From positions 558,001 through 622,000 of the forward strand of contig NZ_QFFY01000004.1 of the NCBI RefSeq assembly GCF_003131205.1: a stretch of DNA of 64,000 nt, given 5' to 3'. Under the pieces are notes generated by a model. It was not told the origin of the DNA. It saw only the letters and a list, made by a program, of their open reading frames with translations, and ran no database searches. The position numbers and the translations under genes were made by a program. Shown here piece by piece: positions 1-9,391 of this stretch (position 1 is its first letter; each line of letters starts with the position of its first letter). The stretch is from Occallatibacter savannae. GTDB taxonomy: Bacteria > Acidobacteriota > Terriglobia > Terriglobales > Acidobacteriaceae.

Positions 1-736
1 AGGCCGCCTTCGCCTCAATGTCCGCAAAAAGCGAACCCGTAACCAGCGACAAAATCGCATTGATATTTGGCTCCGCTGGCTGGGGCAGTTCGCGTGTTCC
101 CACATCGACCTCGTCGATGCTCAGCCCAGCCACCATCGCCTCGCTCACCGGCCAGACAATCGCGTCCGGTTGATTCTGATTCACAAACTTCTGCGCTGTG
201 CTACCCAGCCGTTCCGCCATTCGCAGCGACAGCGCCATATCGATTGACAGCGGATACCGTACACGCGAAGCGAAAAGAGCTCGTGTCAGCGGATAGATGA
301 TTGCGGAATTTACCAGGCCAGCATTCACCGGCAGCGAATAATGAGGCACCGCCAGATCCGACTTCGACTCCGCCACGCTGTTCACCATCCCGCGGAGTGC
401 CGCAGCGCTCAACGAGTCAGCACCCGGCCCCAACACCAAAACAGCCTTCGCCTCGTTCTCTTTCGCAACATGCAGTGCGTTGACGAAATCGACTGCGGCG
501 ATCGGCCACACCGCGTTTGTCGACTGCACCGGCAGAACCCGGATTTCCGCGTACGCGGTTCCGGCCGGGTCATTCGCAGTTGCCACCAGCAGTTCCTCAC
601 CCCGAAACTCCAACGCAAGGTTCCCCAGGATGCTTTCCAACTGCTCTGGAGGCATTGGAGCAATAAAGACCACCAGGTCTGCGCGGGCAGCTGTCGCTGT
701 CGCCTGATCACTCGAGATTGTGTTCGCTGTTGCCAT
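1..736 (-). CDS. glycosyltransferase-like protein, GT-A fold (3' end beyond window)
   Basis: Reading the minus strand from the ATG at 736 gives 245 uninterrupted codons to the window edge, so the gene is cut at its 3' end. The stretch around residues 130-165, with AIIYPLTRALFASRVRYP, resembles the glucosylglycerate/mannosylglycerate synthase type of glycosyltransferase, where a YPLTRALYG...RxPIGGD segment follows the nucleotide-sugar site. The usual DSD metal-binding triplet appears replaced by GPGADS (about residues 103-108), so activity is uncertain. It lies 81 bp downstream of treS-mak on the same strand and may belong to the same trehalose/glucan block. The family resemblance is my reading; a specific product cannot be named. 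Confidence 0.6.
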   Translation of the reverse strand, partial: MATANTISSDQATATAARADLVVFIAPMPPEQLESILGNLALEFRGEELLVATANDPAGTAYAEIRVLPVQSTNAVWPIAAVDFVNALHVAKENEAKAVLVLGPGADSLSAAALRGMVNSVAESKSDLAVPHYSLPVNAGLVNSAIIYPLTRALFASRVRYPLSIDMALSLRMAERLGSTAQKFVNQNQPDAIVWPVSEAMVAGLSIDEVDVGTRELPQPAEPNINAILSLVTGSLFADIEAKAA

Positions 737-817
737 TGAGCTGATCCGGAGAGCTAACCAAAGCGGGAGCCGATCTTCAGCCGATCGTCAACCACGACAA
801 TTAGATGCAGGTCCGAA

Positions 818-3800
818 CTACGACCCTTGCAAACTTAGGATACCTGTAATTGGGATGTGCAGCCACGTGGGCCGGTTGTTCAACTCGTACAAGAGCTCGT
901 ACAGCGCCTTCTCTAATAAATACGCATCCAGCAGCTTCTGTGTCTCATCAACTCCCGGCAGTAGCTCCGGCTTTGCGGCAATTGTCTCACGGTAGGCGCT
1001 CAGGAACTCGCTCGCCGCCGCATCCTGCCAGGCCCTTGCCCAGCCATGCATGCGATCCGACGCAGTCTCCGCATGCCCTTCCGCATGCTTCTTCAATCCA
1101 GCAAAAGCTGCATACGAAAACGACCGAAGCATGCCCGCTACATCCTTCAACGGCGACTGTTTTCGACGTCTCTCTGCAAGCGTCCGCGCCGGCTCGCCTT
1201 CGAAGTCCAGCAGCACGAAATCTCCTCCAGCCGAGTCTCCCTCGCCCTTGGCCGACTTTACGCGCAGTGTCTGTCCGAGATGGTAGTCGCCATGAATCCG
1301 GATCCTCTCTCCCGCTGCCTCCAGGTTCGTGATCTCCCGGCTGTGTCCAATTAACTTCGCTCGTTGAGACAGCAGGTAGGCAGCAGAATCCGCCGTAGCG
1401 TCATCGAGCGTCGCAAACTTGCCTTTCAGGGCATCCAATGCCGACTTGGTCTGCGCCTCAATCTGCCGAGCAACAATTTCCAGATCTTCCTTTGTCGTTT
1501 TCTCCGGCGCGAAAGCAGGCTCGCTCTTTGAGCTGCTCAGCGCAAGATGCATCTCGGCTGTTCGCCGCCCCAGCAGTGCTACCGCATCTATCGCCGTTGC
1601 AGTCAGCTTCCTGAACCCGTCCGGCGATCTCTGCGCTCCTGCAAAACTAGAGGCCGAGATATCGGGCAGCGAATCTTGATCGGCGACCTTGTTGTAAAAC
1701 TCGCTTAGCTCATGCAAGAACCACGCCCAGCCATCTCCTTCGTTGGCAACAAGCCCCTGCAGCATCGCTACAGTCGTCTTCTCGCCCGTGCTCGACGTGA
1801 TCGACATTTCGCCAAGAAACGGCGCGATCCGCTCAAAGTGCGCAACCTCCGTCAGAAACCTTCCGATCTCAACATCCGGGTTCTCGCCAGGCTGCAGTCG
1901 TCTGAAAAGCTTCAGGATCAGCTTGTCTCCATACAGGATCGACGTGTTCGATTGTTCCGCCGATCCTACGCGCGACTCCATCGCAGTTGGCAGCTTCAGT
2001 GCTCGAAGCGCCGTCGAAGCGCGTGCTGCCAGCACACCCCCGGCAGTCCTCGCTGCATCTGCCGCGGGAGACTCCCGGGGCTGTATCGTCTGTCCGCTAG
2101 CCGAAGCCGTGCTCGCATCCGCGCTTGCCGTCGTGGCGGCCTCTCCCGGCTGCACGTCCAGTGGCAAAGGCGCCGGCGGAGTCACAGTACTCGAGTCGGC
2201 CTTGAGCGCCTTCGCTTGCGCGGCGTCCGGCAGCTCACCGGCGTCCTGCACCGCCTCCCCTGGCCCTGACGCCACCACCTGGTTCAGCGGTACCGACTCA
2301 CTCAGTTCGATCAACTCCAGCTCGCACTGCCGAAAATCTTCGCGCGCCGATGCATCGTGCAGAATCGCGATCCCTGTCGCCGCCGCCAGGGAACTCAGCA
2401 CGCTATCCGGTCGGCTCGTGGTCACCTCATCCGCTTGCGTTCCCATGCTGATTGCCAACGGTATCTGGTACACATCTGCTGCGCCCTCGAAGTACCCAAT
2501 CTCCACCACAAACACCGCTGGCGGAATCAGGTGCGGCTCCAGCCTGCTTCCTCTTTTGCCGTTTGTAGTCGCGAGATTCCCCCAACTCAGCACGCGAACC
2601 GTCTGTATCCTCCGGCTCTTTGCCCCGAACCACCGTTGTCTTGGCAACCACGCAGGCAGAGCCGCCTCAATCTGCTGCAACCCATTCGCGGCCAGTAATC
2701 CTGACCATCCCGCTGCTACCAAATCGACTGCCTGCACCTCGACGCCGTGGGCTTCTTCAACCGGCATCAACTGCGGTTCAGGCACAGGCCTCGCTTCGTT
2801 CGTTGCCGCCTGCAGTTCCAGCCAGATGAACGAATACGGAGCCAGCGTCAGGTGATACATCGACTCGCCGATCGTCGGGAAGGGCACATAGCCCAGCATC
2901 TCTACCGGTTCCATTCCCGCATAAGCCGAAAGATCCAGCGACACCGGCTGCGCAAACCGGCTCAGATTCGCGACACACAAAACGGTCTGGTGGGTTCCGT
3001 CCTCAAGCTCCAGATCGCGTAGATACGCCAGGATCTTCCGGTTCGTCGGGTTCAGGAAACTCAAACTGCCGCGCCCGAACACTTGGAATAGCTTCCGCAG
3101 CGCAATCATGTTGCGCGTCCACTGCAGCAGACTCGATTGATCTGCCTGCTGTGCCTCCACGTTCACAACCTGGTAGCCATAGATTGGGTCCATGATCACC
3201 GGGAAGTACAGCCGCGCCGGATCGCACCGTGAGAAGCCCGCGTTCCTGTCCGACGTCCACTGCATCGGCGTCCGTACCCCGTTCCGGTCGCCCAGGTAGA
3301 TGTTGTCTCCCATCCCGATCTCATCGCCGTAGTAAAGGATGGGCGTTCCCGGGAAACTCAATAGCAGCGAATTCAGCAGCTCGATCCGTCGCCGGTTGTT
3401 GTCCACCAGCGGCGCGAGTCTGCGCCTGATCCCGACATTGATGCGCATCCGCGGATCGGCCGAGTACGCGAAGTACATATAGTCGCGCTCATCATCGGTC
3501 ACCATCTCCAGCGTCAGCTCATCATGGTTGCGCAGGAACAATCCCCACTGGCAGCTGTCCGGAATCGGCGGCGTCTGCGCCATGATGTCTGTAATCGGCA
3601 GCCGGTCCTCCTGCCGCAGTGCCATGTAGATGCGCGGCATCAGCGGGAAATGAAACGCCATATGGCACTCGTCGCCATCGCCGAAATACGGCCGCACATC
3701 CGCCGGCCACTGGTTCGCCTCCGCCAGAATCAGCCGGTTCGCGTAACCTCTGTCGATCTCTGCGCGCAGTTGCTTGATGATCGCGTGCGTCTCAGGCAGG

Positions 3801-4468
3801 TTCTCGCAATTCGTGCCGTCCCGCTCCACCAGGTAGGGAATCGCGTCCAGTCGTATTCCATCCGCTCCCATATCAAGCCAGAAGCGCATCGCCTTCAGCA
3901 CCTCTTCCATTACCAGCGGACTCTCCCAGTTCAAGTCCGGCTGATGCGAGAAGAACCTGTGCCAGTAGTAGGCCCTCGCCGTCTCATCCCACGTCCAGTT
4001 CGATTTCTCGGTGTCCGTAAAGATGATTCGGGCATCCTTGAACACCTGGTCGGTGTCCGACCACACGTACATCTCGCGTTGCGGCGATCCCGGGGGCGCC
4101 AGTCGCGCAGCTTTGAACCACGGATGCTGATCGCTGGTGTGGTTGATCACCAGCTCGATCATCACCTGCATGTTTCGCTGATGCGCCGCGTCCAGAAATT
4201 GCTTGAAGTCGCTCAGAGTTCCGTACGACGGATTTACATCCACATAGTTCGCAATGTCGTATCCATCGTCGCGCAGAGGGGAAGGGAAGAACGGCAGTAG
4301 CCACAGGCACGTCACGCCAAGGTCCTGCAGGTAGTCGAGCTTCGACATCAACCCCTGGAAATCCCCGATTCCATCATTATTAGAGTCGGCGAACGCACGC
4401 ACGTGGATCTCGTAAATGACCGCGTCTTTATACCAGAGCGGATCAGTTGCGCTTGCAATCTTCTTCAC
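818..4468 (-). CDS. treS: fused trehalose synthase / maltokinase (TreS-Mak)
   Basis: This 1216-residue fusion interconverts trehalose and maltose, then phosphorylates maltose to maltose-1-phosphate, the donor used by GlgE. Residues 1-560 are a GH13 alpha-amylase-type barrel with the expected catalytic residues D208 (DGIRLD), E250 (LAEANQWP) and D316 (RNHDE). The maltokinase half starts near residue 595 ([16 protein letters not shown]) and has a kinase-like HGDYH loop at 1059-1063 and DFEGEP at 1088. An Ala/Pro/Ser/Thr-rich insert at about 733-825 splits the kinase N-cap from its core, which makes the protein longer than the roughly 1100 residues usual for such fusions. glgE lies upstream on the same strand across a 225-bp gap that holds a hairpin element. 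Assignment is strong. Confidence 0.95.
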   Translation of the reverse strand: MKKIASATDPLWYKDAVIYEIHVRAFADSNNDGIGDFQGLMSKLDYLQDLGVTCLWLLPFFPSPLRDDGYDIANYVDVNPSYGTLSDFKQFLDAAHQRNMQVMIELVINHTSDQHPWFKAARLAPPGSPQREMYVWSDTDQVFKDARIIFTDTEKSNWTWDETARAYYWHRFFSHQPDLNWESPLVMEEVLKAMRFWLDMGADGIRLDAIPYLVERDGTNCENLPETHAIIKQLRAEIDRGYANRLILAEANQWPADVRPYFGDGDECHMAFHFPLMPRIYMALRQEDRLPITDIMAQTPPIPDSCQWGLFLRNHDELTLEMVTDDERDYMYFAYSADPRMRINVGIRRRLAPLVDNNRRRIELLNSLLLSFPGTPILYYGDEIGMGDNIYLGDRNGVRTPMQWTSDRNAGFSRCDPARLYFPVIMDPIYGYQVVNVEAQQADQSSLLQWTRNMIALRKLFQVFGRGSLSFLNPTNRKILAYLRDLELEDGTHQTVLCVANLSRFAQPVSLDLSAYAGMEPVEMLGYVPFPTIGESMYHLTLAPYSFIWLELQAATNEARPVPEPQLMPVEEAHGVEVQAVDLVAAGWSGLLAANGLQQIEAALPAWLPRQRWFGAKSRRIQTVRVLSWGNLATTNGKRGSRLEPHLIPPAVFVVEIGYFEGAADVYQIPLAISMGTQADEVTTSRPDSVLSSLAAATGIAILHDASAREDFRQCELELIELSESVPLNQVVASGPGEAVQDAGELPDAAQAKALKADSSTVTPPAPLPLDVQPGEAATTASADASTASASGQTIQPRESPAADAARTAGGVLAARASTALRALKLPTAMESRVGSAEQSNTSILYGDKLILKLFRRLQPGENPDVEIGRFLTEVAHFERIAPFLGEMSITSSTGEKTTVAMLQGLVANEGDGWAWFLHELSEFYNKVADQDSLPDISASSFAGAQRSPDGFRKLTATAIDAVALLGRRTAEMHLALSSSKSEPAFAPEKTTKEDLEIVARQIEAQTKSALDALKGKFATLDDATADSAAYLLSQRAKLIGHSREITNLEAAGERIRIHGDYHLGQTLRVKSAKGEGDSAGGDFVLLDFEGEPARTLAERRRKQSPLKDVAGMLRSFSYAAFAGLKKHAEGHAETASDRMHGWARAWQDAAASEFLSAYRETIAAKPELLPGVDETQKLLDAYLLEKALYELLYELNNRPTWLHIPITGILSLQGS

Positions 4469-4599
4469 TCAAAGGGCTCCAAGCTGTTTGGATGCGGCGT
4501 CAGCGGGTTGTGCTAAGTACCGCTTCGAGAAAACATTGCGTGCCACGCCATGATCTTCGAGGATCTACGTCACGGAACGAGTCTTGAGAAAGCCATGAA

Positions 4600-4665
4600 G
4601 GGTCAGGGCACGACTTCGGTCGTGCCGATGTTGCCTTACATTGCTGGAGGGCTTCAGCCCCTGCA
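4600..4665. repeat. two-hairpin intergenic element
   Basis: In the gap between glgE and treS there is a perfect 8-bp stem closed by a TTCG tetraloop (GGCACGAC-TTCG-GTCGTGCC, 4607-4626), then a second palindrome GGGCT-TC-AGCCC (4649-4660). Neither is followed by a T-run on the minus strand, so they do not look like terminators. The layout recalls dispersed intergenic hairpin repeats seen in acidobacterial genomes; that is recollection, and only one copy is in this window. Confidence 0.5.
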
Positions 4666-4693
4666 TTCATTCGCGCAATCTGGCCCCGACCGA

Positions 4694-6691
4694 CTAAAGG
4701 AAGTACTCGAAATCCGTCTCCACCCTCATCCGCCGGTGAATCTTCAAAATATGTCCTGACCGCACCGCCGGATTCAGCTCCACATAGTTGCGCGGCCCCT
4801 GCCACAGATACCGCTCGCCCGAGAGTAGATCCTCCGCCTCATACGAACGGTCATGCGGAATCTCCAGCTCATCCAGCGGTAGCGTCACAAAGCCCGACTG
4901 CGTATAGTGCGGATCGAGATTCACCACTGTGACAAGAAGATTCGATCGGTCGTCCGACTCCTTGCTATAGCAGATCAGCTGATCGTTATCCACGCTATGA
5001 AACCGCAGCGACCAGTCATTCTGCAAAGCCGCATTCTCGTTCCTCACCGCATTCACCCGCGCGATCAGATCCTTCAAACTATCGGGCCGATTCACATCCC
5101 AGTGCCTTACTTCGTACTTCTCCGAATTCAGGTACTCTTCACTCCCGTGCTTCACCGGCACATGCTCCTGCAGTTCGAACGCCGGTCCATAGATTCCGTA
5201 GTTCGCGCCCAGCGTCGCCGCGAGCAGCAGCCGGATCACGAACGCCGGTCTCCCGCCCATCTGCAGAAACTCCGTCAAAATATCCGGCGTGTTCGGCCAC
5301 TGATTCGGCCTGAAGAACTCCCGCACCGGGGTCTGCGTCAACTCCGTCAAATACTGCTGGATCTCCCACTTCGCATTCCGCCACGGAAAATACGTGTACG
5401 ACTGGCTGAACCCCAGCTTCGCCAGCCGGTACATGATCTTCGGCCGCGTAAACGCCTCCGCCAAAAATAAGACCTCAGGCCGATCCTTCTTGATCTCTGT
5501 GATCGCCCACTCCCAGAACGGAAAAGCCTTCGTGTGCGGATTATCGACACGGAAGATCGTCACTCCCACGCCAATCCAATATTCAAAGACGCTTCTCAGC
5601 TCCTTCCACATCCCCTCCCAGTCTTCGCTCTCAAAGTCGAAGGGATAGATGTCCTGGTACTTCTTCGGCGGATTCTCAGCATACTGAATCGTTCCGTCCG
5701 GCCGCTTCTTGAACCACGCCTCGTGGTCCTTCACGTATGGATGATCCGGCGCCGCCTGGAACGCGATATCCATCGCCACTTGCAACCCCAGATCGTCAGC
5801 CTTCCGGATAAACCTCTTGAAATCCTCAACCGTACCTAGGTCACCGAGAATAGCCTTGTGTCCGCCCTCTGCGGCTCCAATGGCCCACGGGCTCCCATCA
5901 TCTCCCGGCTGCGATTGCGGATTGTTGTTCTTTCCCTTGCGGAACGACCGCCCGATCGGATGGATCGGCGGCATGTAAACCACATTGAAGCCCAGCTCCG
6001 CGGCATACGACAGCCGCTTCTCCGCATCCGCAAACGTTCCGTGCACTCCGGCCTTCTCTGCCGTTGACCGCGGAAAGAACTCATACCACGAGCTGAACCG
6101 TGCTCGCACCGGATCCACCACAATCGGCAGCTCTGCACTCTCCGTCACGAACCTCTTGTCCGGATAGCGCAGCATCAGCTCGTGCAGCATCGGATCTGTC
6201 GCATGCGTCCTTGACTGCACAGGGTCTTTTCCCGCCTTCAGCACTGCTGCCCGTTCACTCAGCCACAGCCCATCCCCGCCCGCAGCCCGCTTCGCAGCCT
6301 CCGATATCAGTTCTGCTCCGATTAGGTAATCGAGGCTCGTATCGCTCTCCGCCTTGATCCGCTTCAGTAGGTCCCGCCGCCACGTCTCAAAGTGATCCAC
6401 CCACCCCTGCACTTTGAACGCGTAACGCCCTAGCTCACCAACCCGGAAGGCCGCTTCCCAGCGATCGTTCACCAAAGCCTTCATCGGGATCTCAATCCAA
6501 TCCTTCGATCCCTCCCGCCGCGCCAGCACTGAAGCCGCAACCAGATCGTGGCCGTCTGTAAAGACATCCGCCTCGACCCGCACCTGGTCGCCCACCGTTC
6601 TCTTGGCAGGAAACCGGCCGCAATCCACCTGCGGCGTAATGCCCTCAATAATGACGCGTCGGCGTCCTTCCGATAGCTTCTTCATCGCCAT
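4694..6691 (-). CDS. glgE: alpha-1,4-glucan:maltose-1-phosphate maltosyltransferase GlgE
   Basis: GlgE transfers maltosyl units from alpha-maltose-1-phosphate to the non-reducing end of alpha-1,4-glucan in the cytoplasm. The 665-residue product has the GlgE layout: an N-terminal beta domain (RVIIEGITPQVDCGRFPAKR), then a GH13_3 barrel with PPIHPIGRSFRKGKNN, the nucleophile motif FRVDNPHTK (D383) and the acid/base motif AEAFTRP (E412). NTPDIL follows, and the C-terminal domain ends with HILKIHRR. The open frame reaches 6742. I take the ATG at 6691 because family proteins begin just before RVIIE and the extra 17 residues look non-native; the ATG at 6685 is also possible. glgM is upstream and treS-mak downstream on the same strand. 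No glgB branching enzyme is in view. Confidence 0.96.
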   Translation of the reverse strand: MAMKKLSEGRRRVIIEGITPQVDCGRFPAKRTVGDQVRVEADVFTDGHDLVAASVLARREGSKDWIEIPMKALVNDRWEAAFRVGELGRYAFKVQGWVDHFETWRRDLLKRIKAESDTSLDYLIGAELISEAAKRAAGGDGLWLSERAAVLKAGKDPVQSRTHATDPMLHELMLRYPDKRFVTESAELPIVVDPVRARFSSWYEFFPRSTAEKAGVHGTFADAEKRLSYAAELGFNVVYMPPIHPIGRSFRKGKNNNPQSQPGDDGSPWAIGAAEGGHKAILGDLGTVEDFKRFIRKADDLGLQVAMDIAFQAAPDHPYVKDHEAWFKKRPDGTIQYAENPPKKYQDIYPFDFESEDWEGMWKELRSVFEYWIGVGVTIFRVDNPHTKAFPFWEWAITEIKKDRPEVLFLAEAFTRPKIMYRLAKLGFSQSYTYFPWRNAKWEIQQYLTELTQTPVREFFRPNQWPNTPDILTEFLQMGGRPAFVIRLLLAATLGANYGIYGPAFELQEHVPVKHGSEEYLNSEKYEVRHWDVNRPDSLKDLIARVNAVRNENAALQNDWSLRFHSVDNDQLICYSKESDDRSNLLVTVVNLDPHYTQSGFVTLPLDELEIPHDRSYEAEDLLSGERYLWQGPRNYVELNPAVRSGHILKIHRRMRVETDFEYFL

Positions 6692-6749
6692 ATCAATCCA
6701 ATCACAAACCCGAGACATCAACGCAGCTTTGAGACTACCCAACAGCGAC

Positions 6750-6803
6750 TGTCATCCCGACCGAACCCTGAACGAAGTGAAGGGGAAGTGGAGGGATCTG
6801 CAG
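6750..6803. repeat. dispersed intergenic repeat-like sequence
   Basis: The glgM-glgE gap contains TGTCATCCCGACCG..GAACGAAGTGAAGGGG..GTGGAGGGATCTGC. This closely matches the short intergenic repeat type with the ends TGTCAT(T/C)CCGA and GAGG(A/G)ATCTGC that I recall from acidobacterial and other genomes. It has no coding potential of its own. Only one copy is present, so the repeat status rests on recollection of the motif. Confidence 0.5.
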
Positions 6804-6851
6804 TCCGTGCTCCTTAATCTGCGGTTCGTGCACCTAACCAAAGTCTGCCCC

Positions 6852-8081
6852 TCAACCTCGCCGACCAGCTGACCTCTCCTCAATCAACCGCCCGTACAAC
6901 TCGATAGTCTGATGCGCGATCGCCGTCCAGCTGAAAATATCCTCTACGCGCTTCCGCCCCGCACCGCCAAATCGCCGGCACTTCTCCGCATCTCCAAGCA
7001 GCACATTGATCTTCTCCGCCAGATCCCGCGCAAATTTCTCCGGATCGTTCGGAAAACTCGTGACTGGGTCCTGATCGAACGGCACCAGGTATCCAGTCTC
7101 GTCCTCGACAACCACCTCTTTGATGCCGCCCGTCGCGCTCGCCACCACCGGAGCCCGGCAAGCCATCGCCTCCAGATTGATAATCCCGAACGGCTCATAC
7201 ACCGACGGACAACAGAACACCCTGCAGTTGCTGTAGAGCTGGATCGTCTCCTGCTTCGTCACCATCTTCTCGATCCACACAATTCGCGGATGGTCCTTAC
7301 GTGCCGCCTCCACCTTCTCCCGCAGCTCCGTCGCAATCTCCGGAGTATCCGGAGCACCCGCGCAAAGTACGACCTGCGTCTCCTTTGGCAGGTACCGGAT
7401 CGCATCCACCAGGTGCGTTACGCCCTTCTGCCGCGTGATCCGTCCCACAAACAAGACATACGGCACCGTTGGATCCACCCCGTAGTCCGTCAGTGCCTTT
7501 GTTTCTGAAGTCCTCTGGTACTCCTTCAGATCGATCCCGTTATAGATGACGTGAATCCTGCTCGGATCTACATCCGGATATGCCCGTTCAATATCAGCCT
7601 TCGTCCCCTGCGAAACCGCGATCACTGCATCCGCATCCAGAATCGCCGTCCGCTCCATCCACGAGCTCATCGCGTATCCGCTGCCCAACTGCTCCGCCTT
7701 CCATGCGCGCAGCGGTTCCAGTGAGTGCGTAGTCAATACGAACGGAATCCCATACAGCTTCTTAGCCAAATAGCCAGCCATCGACACATACCACGTGTGG
7801 GTATGGGCGACATCGATCCCCTGTAGCGCCTTCACCTGCGTCAGGTTCAGGCTGAACGCCTCCAGCGCACCCTTGAACTTGCCCTCAGTCCCGTTCGAGA
7901 TCTCTGCCCACGGCTCCGCTCCGCGCACATGCAGGTTCCCCGCATCGCTCTGCTGCGGCCCCCAGCAGTGCACCTCCACCTCAATCTCCCGCGCCAGTTC
8001 CCGGCTCAGGTAATCGACATGTACCCCCGCGCCCCCATAAACCAGCGGCGGATACTCGCGTGTAAAAAGCCCAACGCGCAT
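6852..8081 (-). CDS. glgM: GlgM-like alpha-maltose-1-phosphate synthase / glycogen synthase (GT4)
   Basis: This 409-residue GT4 enzyme has the N-terminus MRVGLFTREYPPLVYGGAGV, the hallmark of the actinobacterial GlgM/GlgA type, which uses ADP-glucose and glucose-1-phosphate to make maltose-1-phosphate. Other GT4 marks are HTHTWY, the nucleotide-binding VGRITRQKG and the E-x7-E motif in EPFGIINLEAM. The open frame extends to 8120, but the ATG at 8081 begins the conserved N-terminus. Its position upstream of glgE and treS-mak supports a role feeding GlgE, although classical glycogen synthase activity cannot be excluded. The stop is 160 bp from the glgE start. Confidence 0.92.
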   Translation of the reverse strand: MRVGLFTREYPPLVYGGAGVHVDYLSRELAREIEVEVHCWGPQQSDAGNLHVRGAEPWAEISNGTEGKFKGALEAFSLNLTQVKALQGIDVAHTHTWYVSMAGYLAKKLYGIPFVLTTHSLEPLRAWKAEQLGSGYAMSSWMERTAILDADAVIAVSQGTKADIERAYPDVDPSRIHVIYNGIDLKEYQRTSETKALTDYGVDPTVPYVLFVGRITRQKGVTHLVDAIRYLPKETQVVLCAGAPDTPEIATELREKVEAARKDHPRIVWIEKMVTKQETIQLYSNCRVFCCPSVYEPFGIINLEAMACRAPVVASATGGIKEVVVEDETGYLVPFDQDPVTSFPNDPEKFARDLAEKINVLLGDAEKCRRFGGAGRKRVEDIFSWTAIAHQTIELYGRLIEERSAGRRG

Positions 8082-8366
8082 CAGTTCTGACCTCCGGCCC
8101 AACTCGAGTCGGGCCTGCACCTTCCGATGTTTGCTGAATGTTGCGTGAACAGCAGGGCCGCTGGACGAGACAATTTCGAGTAGCTTTCAGCCGCTGTCGC
8201 TCGCCTTCCGACCCCAATCTTACTGCACCGCGCAGGGATGCACGCACACCAGGCATCGGAATAACCGGCGCAGCCTCCAGTGACCTCTAGGCCCGCAGAC
8301 CGCCAAAGACCGATTGCGAATTAGCTTCAATCTGAAGTCCCGCTCCGCCCGTTCCGCAGTAAGAAC

Positions 8367-9191
8367 CTACTGTTCTCCTTCGGCATAAAGCGCGCGGATC
8401 GTGCCTGCCCCGTTCCTGGCCGTGGAGATACGCTCCTGAGTCCCCGTGCGATCCAGGTTCCGGAATGAACCCGGAATGCGCGCCGGCACAAGTGAAAGGC
8501 GTAGCGTCACAAACATCAAGGCGAGATCGCTCCACAGCGTCGCCCGCCGCATATAACGCAGGTCGATGCGCTCCTTCACAGGCTTGATCCGCCGGAGATA
8601 AAAGTGCTCCATCTGCCCCGGATGAACCTTCTTCAGTATCTCTTCCTCTGATCGAAAGGCGAGTGTGGCAGCGCCCGTGATCCCAGGGCGATATTGGGCT
8701 GTCAAGCGTTCCGCATACTGTGGCAGTTTCGGCCTTGGTCCCACCAGGCTCATATCCCCGCGAAGCACGTTGTAGAACTGCGGAAGCTCATCAAGCTTGA
8801 ACTTGCGCAGCCAATATCCGATTCCCGTAATGCGGCCATCCCCGTCTTTTGTGAGTCCCGGTCCGGCCTTCGCGCTCACCATGCTGCGGAACTTGTAGAT
8901 CTGGAAAGGGCGTCCCCTCCGTCCGATTCGACTTTGAGCGAAAATGACCGGCCCGTCTGAGCAAAGCCAAATCAGCACCGCAATCGCGAGCATCGGCAGA
9001 GAGAAGAAAGTCAGAACGATCAGCGAAACCAGGACGTCGAACAGTCGCTTTGACGCCGAGACGCTCCATCGGCTTTGCGGTTCCGGCACAACCCTGAGGT
9101 TGAACGAACGACGTTGACTTCGGGAATCTCGTGGAGGCCGTACTGCTCTATCCAAGGCTTCACACTTCGAGTTATAGGCCCGGCTGTACAT
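8367..9191 (-). CDS. bacterial sugar transferase (undecaprenyl-phosphate glycosyl-1-phosphate transferase family)
   Basis: The 274-residue product matches the polyprenyl-phosphate sugar-1-phosphate transferase family (WcaJ/WbaP C-terminal domain) that loads the first sugar of exopolysaccharide or O-antigen. It has KRLFDV, then a membrane segment at about 53-75 (LIVLTFFSLPMLAIAVLIWL), SRIGRRGRPFQIYKFRSM, KLDELPQ and GDMSLVGPRP. The first 48 residues are basic and poorly conserved, so the true start could be an internal GTG nearer KRLFDV. The C-terminal 60 residues are an unusual extension. It stands alone on the minus strand; the 285 bp between its stop and glgM show nothing I can name. Confidence 0.9.
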   Translation of the reverse strand: MYSRAYNSKCEALDRAVRPPRDSRSQRRSFNLRVVPEPQSRWSVSASKRLFDVLVSLIVLTFFSLPMLAIAVLIWLCSDGPVIFAQSRIGRRGRPFQIYKFRSMVSAKAGPGLTKDGDGRITGIGYWLRKFKLDELPQFYNVLRGDMSLVGPRPKLPQYAERLTAQYRPGITGAATLAFRSEEEILKKVHPGQMEHFYLRRIKPVKERIDLRYMRRATLWSDLALMFVTLRLSLVPARIPGSFRNLDRTGTQERISTARNGAGTIRALYAEGEQ

Positions 9192-9391
9192 TGTTTCTCG
9201 CTACGATCGAATCTAAGTTGTGAGGGCGGCCGGGTCACTGCGCGCACTGAACGCAAATGTAGCCCGGCCCGAACTGAGAACAGGCAGAACGTTCATTGTG
9301 CCCTTCCTCCCCTCTCCGAGCTGGTGAGCCATGACACACCTGTTGGTGACGTAAGAACCCCGATGACCGCGCGAGATCCTACCTCCCGCGA

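Noticed and set aside
1743..2855. 370-residue plus-strand frame inside treS-mak
   Set aside because: Antisense to a well-supported fusion enzyme; Ser/Ala/Pro-rich noise.
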